Source: Monoplex corrugatus (Eukaryota; Mollusca; Gastropoda; Littorinimorpha; Ranellidae). Taken from it: a DNA stretch of 64,000 nucleotides. The notes below the pieces were generated by a model that was given only the letters and a program-made list of their open reading frames with translations, was not told where the DNA came from and ran no database searches. Shown here piece after piece: positions 1 through 11,265 of the stretch. Location of the stretch: the NCBI GenBank assembly GCA_030674185.1, contig JAPXFY010000022.1, positions 44,055,514-44,119,513 on the forward strand, read 5' to 3'. The position numbers and the translations under genes were made by a program. Position 1 is the stretch's first letter. Each line of letters opens with the position of its first letter.

Positions 1-215
1 ACAGCCATATCAGGGCTTTGGCTGTTTCAAAACATGTACAATACTTCAACAGGAAAAAAAAAAGGAAAAGAAAATTAAGTACACATATCAACTGCATTTG
101 CACATAATAATCTAAAGGAGATGCCTCTGGCCGTTGACTGCTCCGTCCAATTTATCACACAGGGGATTTTTTTATTAAAAAAGCCTGAACACAAATTTAG
201 CTAGCTGATTGAAAC
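1..215 (-). mobile_element. R1 dispersed repeat, copy cut by window edge
   Basis: This matches the part of R1 that begins at the 'gagccatatcagggct' box in about 15 other places in the window. R1 is read here as minus strand because its minus-strand end is a conserved box followed by an AACAAT-type microsatellite, and copies vary at the other end. That pattern is typical of LINE or SINE 3' ends. No coding sequence is recognisable in R1. Confidence 0.75.
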
Positions 216-404
216 AGATAAACTAAGAAGCAGACAAAAGATAAACAATGATTTGAATCGATGAGGGTTCGAACTTCCAACCTTTGAGTATCCAGTCCAT
301 CAGCACTAAACATTTCACTTTGGGACTGGTCAAGAAAATGTGCTTCTGCTGTTTACACTATTTGTCTCTTTGACTCCAACATCCAATCCATCAAAAGCAA
401 AAAC
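216..404. other. No gene; weak tRNA-like B-box motif
   Basis: Nothing is recognisable except 'gagggttcgaactt' near 263-276, which resembles a pol III B box. It may be the relic of a tRNA-derived SINE, but no second copy was noticed. Confidence 0.3.
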
Positions 405-484
405 TTAACCCATCGAAACCTTCACCCTATCCACCAGCTTCCTGCAAGAAACTGGTGGATAGGGTGAGGGAATCAGTGGGTTAA
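405..484. mobile_element. 80-bp foldback MITE with TTAA ends
   Basis: The element begins ttaaccc and ends gggttaa. Its two halves are nearly perfect inverted repeats ('caccctatccaccagctt' against 'actggtggatagggtg'), so it folds into one hairpin. Other 80-bp copies lie at 53074-53153 and 55789-55868, and longer forms at 57740-57818 and 63494-63709. TTAA ends and the motif ttaaccctttgactcc resemble piggyBac-type termini, an inference from family knowledge. Confidence 0.7.
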
Positions 485-539
485 GTGCAGGAGTGTGGAT
501 AAAAATAATAAAATATATTATTAATAGCGCAATGATAAA

Positions 540-650
540 ATCTAGCGTGAATAGTGTGAGGGAGTCAAAGAGTTAAGTTTTTGCTTTCCCAGCATGGTTG
601 ACAATGCAGGATGCTGGTGGACAGGTGCAGGAGTCAAAGGGTTATACTTG
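540..650. repeat. Relic of the foldback MITE family (extended form)
   Basis: The stretch holds two partial arms of the foldback family: 'gagggagtcaaagagttaag' followed by tttttgcttt, and then 'ttgacaatgcaggatgctgg' with a second 'gagtcaaagggtta' arm. The same extended form is tandemly repeated at 10155-10450. Confidence 0.55.
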
Positions 651-800
651 TGATAACAAACGAAGAGGTCAGAAAACAAAAATACAGTACCTCTACTTTT
701 TAGTCTACAAATGAGGAAGTGTTCCTTTAGATACTTCTGTACCTTCCCTCTCACTGCTCTGGTTCTGCCCATAAGCTCAGATATTAGTACACCATGCTGC

Positions 801-1290
801 CAGTCGCCGTGGTGTAGTGGTTAACGCAACGGACCACTGACTGGAAGGTTGTGGGTTCGAAATCCCATCAGTACCTTCAAAACTATATCATTGTGGGATT
901 TTTCGGCTCTAACCGGTCCTCCACAGTTGGGCGTGCTATGGGCTCATTGGGAAGACTGGGACCACACAGTCGAGTCTCATCCACTTCACGGATGCGTCAT
1001 TGGGGTGTTGTTGAAATCTTTCTGATCGACACCGCAAGTGTCTATCTGTATTTCTCGGGCCTGGTTGACGCCAGGATATATATTGATAGTAAGTGTAGAG
1101 TGCAACCCTGTCACGCAATTCGCAATCCTAGATGGAACTCTATGGCGTCGTGATTATCATCTTCATCAACATCATCATCATCGCGTTTGTAAAAACTGTT
1201 CCAGCTTCTGTGGCCATTAAAGTGGCGTAGAAAATGGAACGAAATAAAAAGATGAGCACAAAGGTAACCTCCCTGAGTGCAATGATCCTT
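801..1290 (+). mobile_element. tRNA-derived SINE, family 1, copy 1
   Basis: The head carries an A-box-like 'tggtgtagtggttaacgc' and a B-box-like 'gggttcgaaatccc' (853-866), the internal pol III promoter of a tRNA-derived SINE. A ~250-bp body follows, then an ATC-rich stretch and a tail. It aligns almost throughout with 2807-3315, and its body with the minus-strand copy at 20345-20658. SINEs encode nothing and depend on a LINE for movement. The ATC-rich stretch resembles the RTE tail at 1647-1705, so RTE may be the partner (inference). Confidence 0.75.
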
Positions 1291-1379
1291 AAAAAAAATT
1301 GTGCACCATGGTCATAACACAGGGGTTGTGAGTTCAATCCTCAGTCAGGCCGCAGTTTTTCTTTTTATTTTAAGTAAGT

Positions 1380-1705
1380 AGGACCTCAAGACAAAAGATC
1401 ATGAATAAAGAAGAGTAGAAAAAGACAAGCAACATTTATAGAACATATTATGAGGAAAGGGGAATTAGAGCACCTGGTCACAACAGGAAAGCTGGAGGTA
1501 AAGAGAACACCAGGTAGACCAAGGGAGAAAATATTGGACGGACTTGCAAAGTGGCTGATGACAGAGAGGGTGGGAGATGTACTCGCAACGACAGGGGATA
1601 GATTCGTGTGGAGGGCCAGGATCGCCAATGCCATGCAGTAGGGCACATGATGATGATGATGATAATGATGATGATATGATGATGACGAGATGATGATGAT
1701 GATCT
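1380..1705 (+). mobile_element. RTE-clade LINE, 3' end (5'-truncated)
   Basis: An open frame at about 1432-1641 encodes the C-terminal tail typical of RTE-clade endonuclease/reverse transcriptases: an EHIMRKGELEHLV block, a GRPREKILDGL block, and a terminal W-R-A-R-I-A-N-A segment before the stop. A TGATGATGA microsatellite (1647-1705) follows, the usual RTE 3' tail. The endonuclease and reverse transcriptase are missing, so this is a dead 5'-truncated insertion. The same LINE type is seen as an endonuclease piece near 33.6-34.1 kb (minus) and a degraded endonuclease-to-RT piece at 60.9-62.3 kb. Confidence 0.7.
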
Positions 1706-2011
1706 TAAGACCTTATGAAACTGTAGGGCCTATGTGCAGGCTTAAGGCTTATGCCATGCTCGACTTTGGATCTTCTCCATCACATGGCATCAAGACGCCA
1801 GTGCTGCATGTAAGCCTTCTGTGCACGTTAAAAATCAAACCAAGTACAGAATCACATCGAGAAAAAAAAAGAGTAGAACTGTAATTAACAAACTTCTATT
1901 TGAAGCAGTTGCATCTGCTGTTATTGCAATACAACCAGAGCTTTTTTTTAAGTTTAAAAATAGAACTAAGTTACTCATCACCCCGTTAAAGCACGACTTT
2001 ATTTTTTTTTA

Positions 2012-2190
2012 ACAGTAGTCTCCCCTTGCCTAGTCATTATCGCCCCTGACAATGGCGTGGTGATGAGAGGTGGCGGGCAGACGTGAGTCTTCCCTGTCGT
2101 CACCCCAGTCACCAGCACACATCCTGACAACCACAAAAGTCAACAATCGCCATCATCCTCAACCCACAAAACTCAACAATCACCATCATC
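2012..2190. repeat. Dispersed repeat D, copy 1 (uninterrupted)
   Basis: It starts near 'aacagtagtctcccc', runs through 'attatcgcccctgac' and 'ggcgggcagac', and ends in a CATCATC- and CTCAACC-rich stretch. A second copy at 5941-6640 has the same landmarks but is split by an R1 insertion. Function unknown. Confidence 0.65.
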
Positions 2191-2411
2191 GCCTACTCTC
2201 CTCAAGCACAGTCTTCCGACACAAGGGCAGTAATCCGAGCTTTCCACAGGCCAGAAAAGTCACACACACAAACTAGCAGCCTGCCACGAAGGGGCGGATA
2301 ATCGGGGGTGCGATGAGAGACAGAGAGGGGAGAGAAGCCACTCTAGGCGACACACAAACCCGTCATTTTCTGACGCTGAAACCCTTCCCTCTCTTCTACC
2401 CTGCCTTCCTT

Positions 2412-2615
2412 CACACACACACACACACACACACACACAACACACACACACTCCACACCTGTTTTATTTCTACACATCACCCATCATCATTACCCAGGAC
2501 CTTATCCACCACCCCACCCCCCCTCCCCAGTCTCTGTTTTTATTTTTCTACACATCACCATCATCATTACCCAGGACCTTTCCCTCCCCCCCCCCCCCCC
2601 ATCCCCAGTCTCTGC
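2412..2615. repeat. CA microsatellite and C/T-rich tract with a short duplication
   Basis: A CA run (2412-2455) is followed by two copies of a ~70-bp stretch containing 'cacatcacc..catcattaccc' and C-rich sequence, ending in a run of about 16 C (2588-2604). No gene is supported. Confidence 0.8.
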
Positions 2616-2806
2616 CTCTTTGCTGTGTTGTCTCATGACCTTGTGGGAGTAAGCGGAAACTGTCGATATTGTATGGTATATGTTGATTCTCTTGGACGCG
2701 TTTCCTATATCAAATTCAAATACATTTTCTTTGAACCGAATCAAAGTGACCGCCAGCGTTCAAGCAAATTGGAAGCAGAAAAATAAAAAACAATCTTCAT
2801 TGTGAC

Positions 2807-3315
2807 CAGTCGCCGTGGTGTAATGGTTAACGCAACGGACTACCGACCGGAAGGAAATGGGTTCGAATCCCCATCAGTCCCTTTAAAACTATATCATTGT
2901 GTGATTTTTCGGCTCTAACCGGCTCCTACCCAGAGTTGGGCGTGCCATGGGCTCATTGGGAAGACTGGGACCACACAGTCGAGTCTCATCCACTCGACGG
3001 GTGCGTCATTGAAGGGTGTCTCAAATCTTCTGACCAACACCGCAAGTGTCTGTATCTCTCGGGCCTGTTTGACGCCAGGATATATTATGATAGTAAGAAG
3101 CGTAGAGTACAGCCTTGTCACGCAGTCTCAATCCTAAATGGAACTCCATAGCATCATGATATCATCCTCATCGGCACCTATCATCATCGCATTGGTAAAA
3201 AAAAAAAAAAAAAAAAAAAAAACAACTGTGCCAGCTTCTGTGGCCATTAAAAATGGCGTAGAAAATGGGACGTAAAAAAGTGAGCAGAAAGGTAACGTCC
3301 CGTAATGCGATGATC
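2807..3315 (+). mobile_element. tRNA-derived SINE, family 1, copy 2
   Basis: The A box is 'tggtgtaatggttaacgc' and the B box 'gggttcgaatcc' (2859-2870). The body contains the shared core 'gggctcattgggaagactgg'. It differs from copy 1 by a run of about 28 A near 3197-3224 and scattered substitutions, so the copies are of different age or have suffered slippage. Confidence 0.75.
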
Positions 3316-3329
3316 AAAAAAAAACCAAA

Positions 3330-3935
3330 CCTCATTCTTATTGTTGATTAAAGCCCAACCGACTGCGTAGAGCCATATCGGGGCTATAATCATTATCAGT
3401 GCACATACAGTCCTTACAACAGAAAAACAGAAAAGAAAATTAAGTACACATTTCAATGCATCGAGCACATAATCTATGGAGATGCCCCTTGCGCTGACCA
3501 TTCCGTCCAATTTATCGCACAGGGGATTTTTAAAAAACAGCGGAATACAAATTTAAACATAACTAAGGACATTAAAATATCTAAGAACGGGTCTAAATTA
3601 CCTAAAATTGCTTTTGCATAGCTCTCTTCCCTAGAGCCCAAAATGCACTTAATACATGTATCCAGTAAGACTTTATCGAACACATACATGTGAATGGACC
3701 AACAAGGCAGAAAATGATAGGAAGAAATGACAGAAAGCAAACGAACAAGGCAGAAACAAAGAGAGTGACAGAAAAGAGGAAATTCCTTGTACAGAATTTC
3801 CAGAAGGTTGGAACACTATTTATACTGAAAGAGCCCCCGCATCCCCCACGGAGGAAAAACAGAATCAGATCACGTACTTGATATAACAAAACAAGACAAA
3901 AAGTTTTGGTCAGCTGGTCTTTGTCGAGTGTATAC
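3330..3935 (-). mobile_element. R1 dispersed repeat, long copy
   Basis: On the minus strand this copy runs from 'cgacaaagaccagctgacc' (near 3930) through a TATAAATAG-containing segment to 'gggctttaat' next to an ATT-rich tail. It is one of the longest copies and shows that the 'gacaaaggccagttggcc' motif found alone at 4.6 and 11.5 kb is the upstream end of R1. Open frames in it have no recognisable domain. Confidence 0.7.
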
Positions 3936-4575
<640 letters not shown>

Positions 4576-4616
4576 CCTGCTAAGTATGGTACATTTATTT
4601 TTTGTTGTCTTTTGTG

Positions 4617-4735
4617 TGCGCTTGACAAAGGCCAGTTGGCAAAAACATTTGCGCCTGTCTTATGTTCTATCAAATACGTGTTGTGATCCTATTCTTGTGT
4701 TTTTCTGGTGTTATAGTTTAGTGTTTTTTTTCATT
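4617..4735 (+). repeat. R1 upstream-end fragment
   Basis: It starts 'gcgcttgacaaaggccag', continues with ttggc and a gcgcctgtctta block, and ends in T-rich sequence. It matches 11526-11640 (plus) and, inverted, 3870-3930 and 11270-11410. Confidence 0.6.
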
Positions 4736-4754
4736 TGCTTTAAAGTTAAAACAC

Positions 4755-5105
4755 TGATGGATAGTTAAGTGGGTAAAACGTTTGACGTCCATTTGGAAGG
4801 TGTGGGTTTGATCCCACTCTTAACCGCTGGGTTAAGCGTGGAGAGTTTGCCAGTCTCGTAAGTCAACGTGGTTGTGCCTAAACCTCCCTTGTGTGTATAT
4901 GGCACGCAGAACAGCACATATGCGCGTTAAAGATCCTGTAAGCCATGTCAATGCCTGACGGCTTATCGAAACATCAGAACACCGGCATACACTTTCACTA
5001 AAGACAGATTAATTAACACTTTGCCTGCCCAGAATGCATGCATACACGGATGTGAGATAAACTGCAATGTAAAAAATAAATGAATGAATGAATAATTGAA
5101 TAAAT
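4755..5105 (+). mobile_element. tRNA-derived SINE, family 3, copy 1
   Basis: The head has 'gttaagtgggtaaaacg' and a B-box-like 'gtgggtttgatcccac' (4801-4816). The body has 'cgttaaagatcctgtaagcc' and the sequence ends in a TGAA-rich tail (5088-5105). Similar bodies lie at 37190-37495 and at 63305-63835, where a MITE interrupts the copy. Confidence 0.65.
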
Positions 5106-5194
5106 GGCAGAGGTTTCAAATTACGTTGTCTTCGTCATGTTCATTCATATTGTCATTCAACTAAAATCTTTTTTAGCTTTTGCCTCTCTGAGTG

Positions 5195-5576
5195 AGTGAG
5201 TGAGAGAGACACAAGGCAAGAGAGAGAGAGAGAAAGAGACAGACAGACAGACAGACAAACAGGCAGAGGGAAGGAAAGAGAGAGAGGAGAGAGAGAGAGA
5301 GAGTGAGAGAGAGAGAAAGAGAGAGAGAGTGAGAGAGAGAAACAGACAAATAGGCAGAGGGAAGGAAAGAGAGAGGAGAGAGAGAGAGTGAAAGAGAGAG
5401 AGAGAAAGAGAGAGAGAGAGACAAACAGACAAATAGGCAGAGGGAAGGAAAGAGAGAAGGGAGAGAAAGAGAGAGAGAGAGACAGAGACAGAGACATAGA
5501 GAGAGAGAGAGAGAGAAACAAACAGGCAAGGGGAAGGAAAGAGAGAGAGAGAAGAAAGACAGAGATAGAGAGAGAC

Positions 5577-5613
<37 letters not shown>

Positions 5614-5625
5614 AGAGATCAGAAC
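5195..5625. repeat. GA-rich microsatellite with a higher-order unit
   Basis: GA and GACA runs are interrupted by a recurring 'aggcagagggaaggaaagag' block at about 5261, 5353, 5435 and, varied, 5525. The repeat has a higher-order period of roughly 80-90 bp. Long Ser/Leu or Arg/Glu frames are artefacts. Confidence 0.95.
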
Positions 5626-5940
5626 TCAGAATTTAGTAAAAATCAATGTAAGACCACTGTATACAAGAGGTATCAAATGCTGATTACAACATAACACACA
5701 TTATTTGTGGCACATAGTCAAGGGACATAAAAACCAAAACAGAAAAACAAAGATGCACTATTACAGTTAGCTAAGACACTGAAGTAAAATTGGTTATTAA
5801 CTGACTTTTGGTTTTAAGTGTTTGCGCTTGTTTTTATCACAATAAAGTTATTGGGAGGGGAGTGGTGAAAAAAAGAACTAATGTTTAAACTTGAATGAAA
5901 ACTAGACCGCAACCTACTTATCACATCAACTACCACGACC
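5626..5940. other. No feature recognised
   Basis: This is AT-rich DNA without a convincing coding frame or recognised repeat. Confidence 0.5.
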
Positions 5941-6640
5941 CTCTCTAACAGTAGTCTTCCTTTGTCTTGTAATTATCGCCCCTGACTATGGCCCTGGTGA
6001 TGAAACTTGGCGGGCAGACAGCACAGTTTCGCCTAGTGTCATCACAAACCTTCAACTCTCAAAAGTCAACGATGGAAATTCTGTTTTAGAAATTTCCCCT
6101 TTTCTGTCACTGTCTTTGTTTCTGCCTTGTTCCTTTTGCTTTCTGTCATTTCTTCCTATCATTTTCTGCCTTGCTGGTCCATTCAACTGTATGTGTTTGA
6201 CAAAGTCTTACGTACTTTTTCTTAGGATTGATAATTGTGTACATGTATGCATTAAGTGCATTTTTTGGCTCTAGGTAGGTGAGATACGCGGAAACAATTT
6301 CAGGTAGTTTATGCCCGTTTTCATATATGTTTTGGTGTCCTTAGGTGTGCTTAAAATTTGCAGTCACGTGTGTTTTTTAAATCGCCTGTGCGATAAATTG
6401 GACGGAGTGGTCAAAGCTGGGGGCATGTCCTTAGATTATGTGTGCGAAAAGCATTGATCTGTGTACTTAATTTTCTTTTCTTTTTTCCCCCCGTGTTGAA
6501 GTTTTGTATGTTTTGAAGCGGTTATAGCCCTGATAAGTCTCTATGCAGTCGGCTGGGCTTTTAAACAACAATAACAATAACGATATCACCATCATCTCAT
6601 CCTCAACCCACAAAACTCAACAATCACCAATCATCACCTA
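5941..6640. repeat. Dispersed repeat D, copy 2, split by R1
   Basis: Segments 5941-6077 and 6580-6640 together align with the uninterrupted copy at 2012-2190. The intervening ~500 bp is an R1 copy. The motif aacgat on both sides of the insert is a probable short target-site duplication. Confidence 0.6.
6078..6579 (+). mobile_element. R1 dispersed repeat inserted in repeat D
   Basis: Here R1 reads in its proposed forward direction on the plus strand. It starts at 'ggaaattctgttttag' and ends 'gtcggctgggcttttaaac' plus an AACAATAAC tail. It is shorter at the proposed 5' side than other copies but complete at the tail, as expected from target-primed reverse transcription. This copy fixes the polarity of the family. 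Confidence 0.7.
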
Positions 6641-7065
6641 GAGATGTTTTATTACATAAAACGCACGTTCTATACTTTGGAGGGTTGTTCTAGTTGAGAA
6701 TTGCCCACGCCATCTCAACCACTACCACAGCACCGAAAAGGCCTGTCCGTACGGTTTACATGTATTGCATTGACGTCCCTATTAAGACCATTGTTTAATG
6801 AGCATCTCTCACTTAATACGGCTCCGATATGATTCATCAGGCCATCGTCATGGTTTTATTCCGCCACACAGTCACGCCTCGTCACGCACTGATGGTGAAC
6901 GATCGCCTAATGTCACGCAACAGGGTGGGGTGGGGAATAGGAGGTGGGCGGATGGAAGGACTGGGTCAAAGAGGGTGGGTGTGTGGGGAGAGTGAGGTGG
7001 GATGTTAGTGATGATGGGAATGAGGAGAGAGAGAGAAGAAATACAGATGAAGGATTTCTGAATAA
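6641..7065. other. No feature recognised
   Basis: Mixed-composition DNA becomes G-rich toward 6920-7020. No convincing coding frame. Confidence 0.5.
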
Positions 7066-7113
7066 CACTGTGGTGTGTGTTTGTGTGTGTGTTTGTGTTG
7101 TGTGTGTGTGTGT

Positions 7114-7162
<49 letters not shown>

Positions 7163-7217
7163 TGTGTAGTATGTGTGGTGTGTGTGTGGAGTGTGAGAGA
7201 GAGAGAGAGAAGCAAAA

Positions 7218-7250
<33 letters not shown>

Positions 7251-7680
7251 AGAGATGAGAGCGATAAGAGAGAGATAAGAGAGAGAGTGAGTGACAGAGA
7301 GAGAATGAGGAAAGAGAGGATTAGAGAAAGAGAGACGAGAGAGAGAGAGAGAGAGAGATGAGATGAAGAGATAATGAGAGAGAATGAGACAAAGAGGTAG
7401 AGAGAGAGCGAGACAGAGAGAGAGAGAGAGAGAGAGAGATGACAAGAGAAAGATTAGAGAAGAGAGAGAGAGAGAGGATGGAGAGATAAGAGATAGAGAG
7501 ATGAGAGAGAAGAGAGAGAGAGAGATGAAAATGGAGAGAGAGCAAGAGAGAGAGAGAGAGAGAGTGAACAGAGAGAAGAGAGAGAGAGGACAGACAGACA
7601 GACAGACAGACAGACAGTCAGACAGAGACAGAGAGGTGGATGGACGAGAGAAACAAAGAAGGGCAGAGGACAGTGAAAAG
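7066..7680. repeat. GT microsatellite followed by GA/GACA microsatellite
   Basis: GT runs (7072-7195) pass into GA runs with GATGA interruptions and a GACA run near 7588-7625. Frames here are low-complexity. Confidence 0.96.
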
Positions 7681-8395
7681 AAGTAACGCATTTCCTACCG
7701 CTGTCTGAAACATGTCCTTTTAATGAACCTTTGTTGTATCTCTCGTGTAAGATCACCCCCCCCCCCCCGCCTGTCCCTCCGCCCCCCCCCTTCCCACTCA
7801 TCACTCTGCTACCCAACCGTCATATTTCTACCGTCCCTCTTTCTCAAGGAATCAGCAGAGAACCTTCCACTTTAGTTAATTTTTCTTTCTGTCTTTCTTT
7901 CTTCCCATGCAAACTCACCAAATTGCTACACCATTTCTACATTCTACGGATCAACCACAATCAACTTAAGTGATTATTCTGTTCCAGTCTTGTGTGTCTG
8001 TTTCCGACAAGTTCCAATTATTGCACTCTTTGTGCGCTGCATTCTGCACTCTCTTCCGCAGGGAAACGTTTTAGGACTTGGAAGCAGCAGGCAACATTCT
8101 GAAAGAATCTTAAGATGGCGACTCACAAGGCGTGAAAGAGGGTAAAAGCGGAAGCGGAACTTGACAACACTCCGCGGTAAATGAACACACCGTGTTCGCT
8201 TCATCATCTACTTCTTTCAGAAAAAGACAGAATTTTTTTTGTTTTTGTTGTTGTTGTTGTTGTTGTTTTTTTGTGTGTGTTTTTAATTGACAATTAAATG
8301 TCATCCCGCCATTCTTGTGCAGTGTGTTGCCGTTTGATTGTCATTTATATAGTCACGGAAAACAGGTTTCTTCTCCATGTTTTTCCTTTTTCTTT
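7681..8395. other. No gene; C-runs and a short GTT run
   Basis: Two C-rich homopolymer stretches (7756-7790) and a GTT run (8246-8270) lie in otherwise unremarkable DNA. Confidence 0.5.
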
Positions 8396-8399
8396 CGGT

Positions 8400-8402
8400 G
8401 GG

Positions 8403-8455
<53 letters not shown>

Positions 8456-8461
8456 GTGTGT

Positions 8462-8508
<47 letters not shown>

Positions 8509-8940
8509 TTTTTGTTATGTTTGTTTGATATACGAGAAAGAGATGACGAGAGAGAAGGGGGGGGGGGGGGAGCTGGGGGAGAGAAAAAAGAAAGAGAGAC
8601 AGAGAAAGAGGGAAGAGAGAGAGAAAGAGACAGAGAGACAAAGAGACTGAGACAAAGACAAAGAGTCTGAGACAGAGACTGAAAGAAAGACAGAGAGACA
8701 GAGACAGCGACAGAGACAGAGAGAGAGAGAGACAGAGAGAGAGAGACAGAAGAGAGAGAGAGAGACAGACAGAGAGAAAACAGATCGTAAAGGAGTGCGG
8801 GTATAATTATTTTGTGTGCGTGTGTGAAAGAAGAAAAATGAGAGAAAGAAAGACAGAAGACAGAGAGGAGAGAGAGGGAGTTGACTGAACAAAAATGAGA
8901 GGCAGTGTGTGTGTGGTGTGTGTGTGCGTTCGTGTTCGTG

Positions 8941-8989
<49 letters not shown>

Positions 8990-9008
8990 GTGTGTGTGTG
9001 TGTGTGTG

Positions 9009-9058
<50 letters not shown>

Positions 9059-9260
9059 ACAAGCTTGCACGCTCACTGTCTCTGTCTGTCTGTCTGCCCC
9101 CCCCTCCTCTCTCTCTCTATCTATCTATCTATCACTCTATCTGTCTGTCTATCTATCTATCTATCTCCTTCTCTCTGTCTGTTTGTCTGTCTCTCTCTCT
9201 GTCCCTCTGACTGTCTTCTCTGTCTCCCCCCCCCCCTCCTCTCTCTCTCTCTCTCTGTCA
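8400..9260. repeat. Cluster of GT, GA, CT and CTAT microsatellites
   Basis: GT runs occupy 8406-8510 and 8905-9057. A G run of about 13 (8557-8571) and GA/CAGA runs (8580-8790) lie between them. CT, CTAT and CTGT runs with a C run fill 9080-9260. No coding region is supported. Confidence 0.96.
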
Positions 9261-9529
9261 CCGTATCCTTCTTCTCCTCATTGTTTTCCATACAATTGAC
9301 GTAAGTACGCATTTGGAAACGAACTTGGAGCGCTCGCAGTAAGCCCATTTCAGTTTTTATTATTTCATTCTGGTTTTTAGACGGAATTGCCTTTGCTATG
9401 GAAACGAAGAGGGAACGGTTCTCAATCAGTGCATAGAGGGGACATAACCCTCAGACTACTTCCTGAAATTGACAAACACGGCGTTCCGAGAGAAAGGAAC
9501 AGGAAGTGAAAGGGGAAGGAGGAAAGGGT
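9261..9529. other. No feature recognised
   Basis: A short island of complex sequence lies between two microsatellite clusters, with no convincing frame or repeat. Confidence 0.5.
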
Positions 9530-10105
9530 ATGAAAGAGAGAGGGAGAGAGAGGGAGAGAGACAGAGACACAGAGAGAGAGAGAGAGACAGAGACAGAGAG
9601 AGAGAGAGAGACAGACAGACAGAGACAGTGAGAGAGAGACAGACAGACTGAGAGCGACAGACAGAGAGCAACAGACAGAGAGAAAGAGAAGAGAGAGAGA
9701 CAGAGAGAGAGACAGAGACACAGAGAGAGAGAGACAGACAGACAATCAGAGACAGTGAGAGAGACAGACAGACAGAGAGCGACAGAGATAGAGACAGAGA
9801 AAGAGAAGAGAGAGAGACAGAGAGAGACAGACAGACAGACAGACAGAGACAGTGAGAGAGACAGACAGAGAGTGACAGACAGAGACAGACAGACAGACAG
9901 AGAGAAAGAGAAGAGAGAGAGACAGAGAGAGAGAGACAGAGAGAGCGAGCGAGAGAGAGAGAGAGACAGAGATAACGAGAGAGAGAGAGAGAGCGAGAGA
10001 GACAGAGAGAGCGAGAGACACAGAGAGACAGACAACAGAAACAGAGAGACAGACAGAGAGAGAGAAAGAGAAGAGAGAGAGAGACAGAAACAGACAGACA
10101 ATTTA
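9530..10105. repeat. GA/GACA microsatellite with a longer-period repeat
   Basis: The tract is GA and CAGA with a recurring block of the type 'gagaaagagaagagagag' at about 9671, 9797, 9900 and 10062, so a ~100-130-bp higher-order unit is superimposed on the dinucleotide. Confidence 0.95.
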
Positions 10106-10154
10106 TCATCATATCCACCAGCATCCTGTATAGTCAACCATGCTAGCAAAGCAA

Positions 10155-10450
10155 AAATTTAACCGTTTGACTCCCTCACACTTACCACCAGCATCCTGCA
10201 TTATTAAATTAACCATGCTAGCAAAGCAAAAACTTTTTTTAACTAACTCACTCTATCCACTGGCATCCTGCATTGTCAACCATGCTAGCAAAGCAAAAAC
10301 TTAACCCTTTGACTTCCTCACCCTGTCCACCAGCATCATGCATTGTCAATCATGCTAGCAAAGCAAAACCAGAACCTTTTGACTCCCTCATCCTAGTCAC
10401 TAGCATCCTGCATTGTCAACCATGCTAGCAAAGCAAAAACTGAACAGGAA
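10155..10450. repeat. ~62-bp tandem repeat of the extended foldback arm
   Basis: About five copies of a unit containing 'accagcatcctgcattgtca', 'ccatgctagcaaagcaaaaa' and 'cttaaccctttgactccctc'. The unit is one arm of the extended foldback MITE found singly at 540-650. Confidence 0.8.
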
Positions 10451-11255
10451 GCTGGTGGATAGGGCGAAGGAGCCAAAGGGTTAAGTTTTTGCAAATAGTG
10501 GATAGGGTGACAGAGTCAAAGGGTTAAGATTTTGCAGATGGTGGATAGGGTGAGGGAGTCAAAGGGTTAAGTTTTTGGAGATGGTGGATAGGGTGATGGA
10601 ATCAAAGGGTTAAGTTTTTGCAGATGATGGATAGGGTGAGGGAATCAAAGGGTTAAGTTTTTGCAGATGATGGATAGGGTGAGGGAATCAAAGGGTTAAG
10701 TTTTGCAGATGGTGGATAGGGTGAGGGAGTCAAAGGGTTAAGTTTTTGCAGATGGTGGATAGGGTGAGAGAGTCAAAGGGTTAAGTTTTTACAGATGGTG
10801 GATAGGGTCCGGGAGTCAAAGGGTTAAGTTTTACAGATGGTGGATAGGGTCCAGGAGTCAAAGGGTTAAGTTTCACAGATGGTGGATAGGGTCCAGGAGT
10901 CAAAGGGTTATGTTTTTACAGATGGTGGGTAGGGTCCAGGAGTTAAAGGGTTAAGTTTTACAGATGGTGGATAGGGTCCGGGAGTCAAAGGCTTAAGTTT
11001 TACAGATGGTGGATAGGGTCCGGGAGTCAAAGGGTTAAGTTTTACAGATGTGGATAGGATCCGGGAGTCAAAGGGTTAAGTTTTACAGATGTGGATAGGG
11101 TCCGGGAGTCAAAGGGTTAAGTTTTACAGATGGTGGATAGGGTCCGGGAGTCAAAGGGTTAAGTTTTACAGATGGTGGATATGGTCCGGGAGTCAAAGGG
11201 TTAAGTTTTACAGATGGTGGATAGGGTCCCGGAGTCAAAGGGTTAAGTCAAAGGG
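10450..11255. repeat. ~42-bp minisatellite from the opposite foldback arm
   Basis: About 18-19 tandem copies of a unit 'gatggtggatagggt' + 'gagggagtcaaagggttaag' + T-rich spacer. The first half of the array has gtgaggg and tttttgca. The second half has gtccggg and ttttaca, so a variant took over and spread. The unit equals the right arm of the foldback MITE. Confidence 0.9.
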
Positions 11256-11265
11256 TATGGAAACA

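Noticed and set aside
5012..5035. piggyBac-like end 'ttaacactttgcctgccc'
   Set aside because: It aligns with the 3' part of the SINE family-3 copy at 63.8 kb and has no inverted partner, so it is SINE sequence.
5153..10162. Ser/Leu, Arg/Glu, Cys/Val and His/Thr frames over GA, CT and GT tracts
   Set aside because: Pure microsatellite translation.
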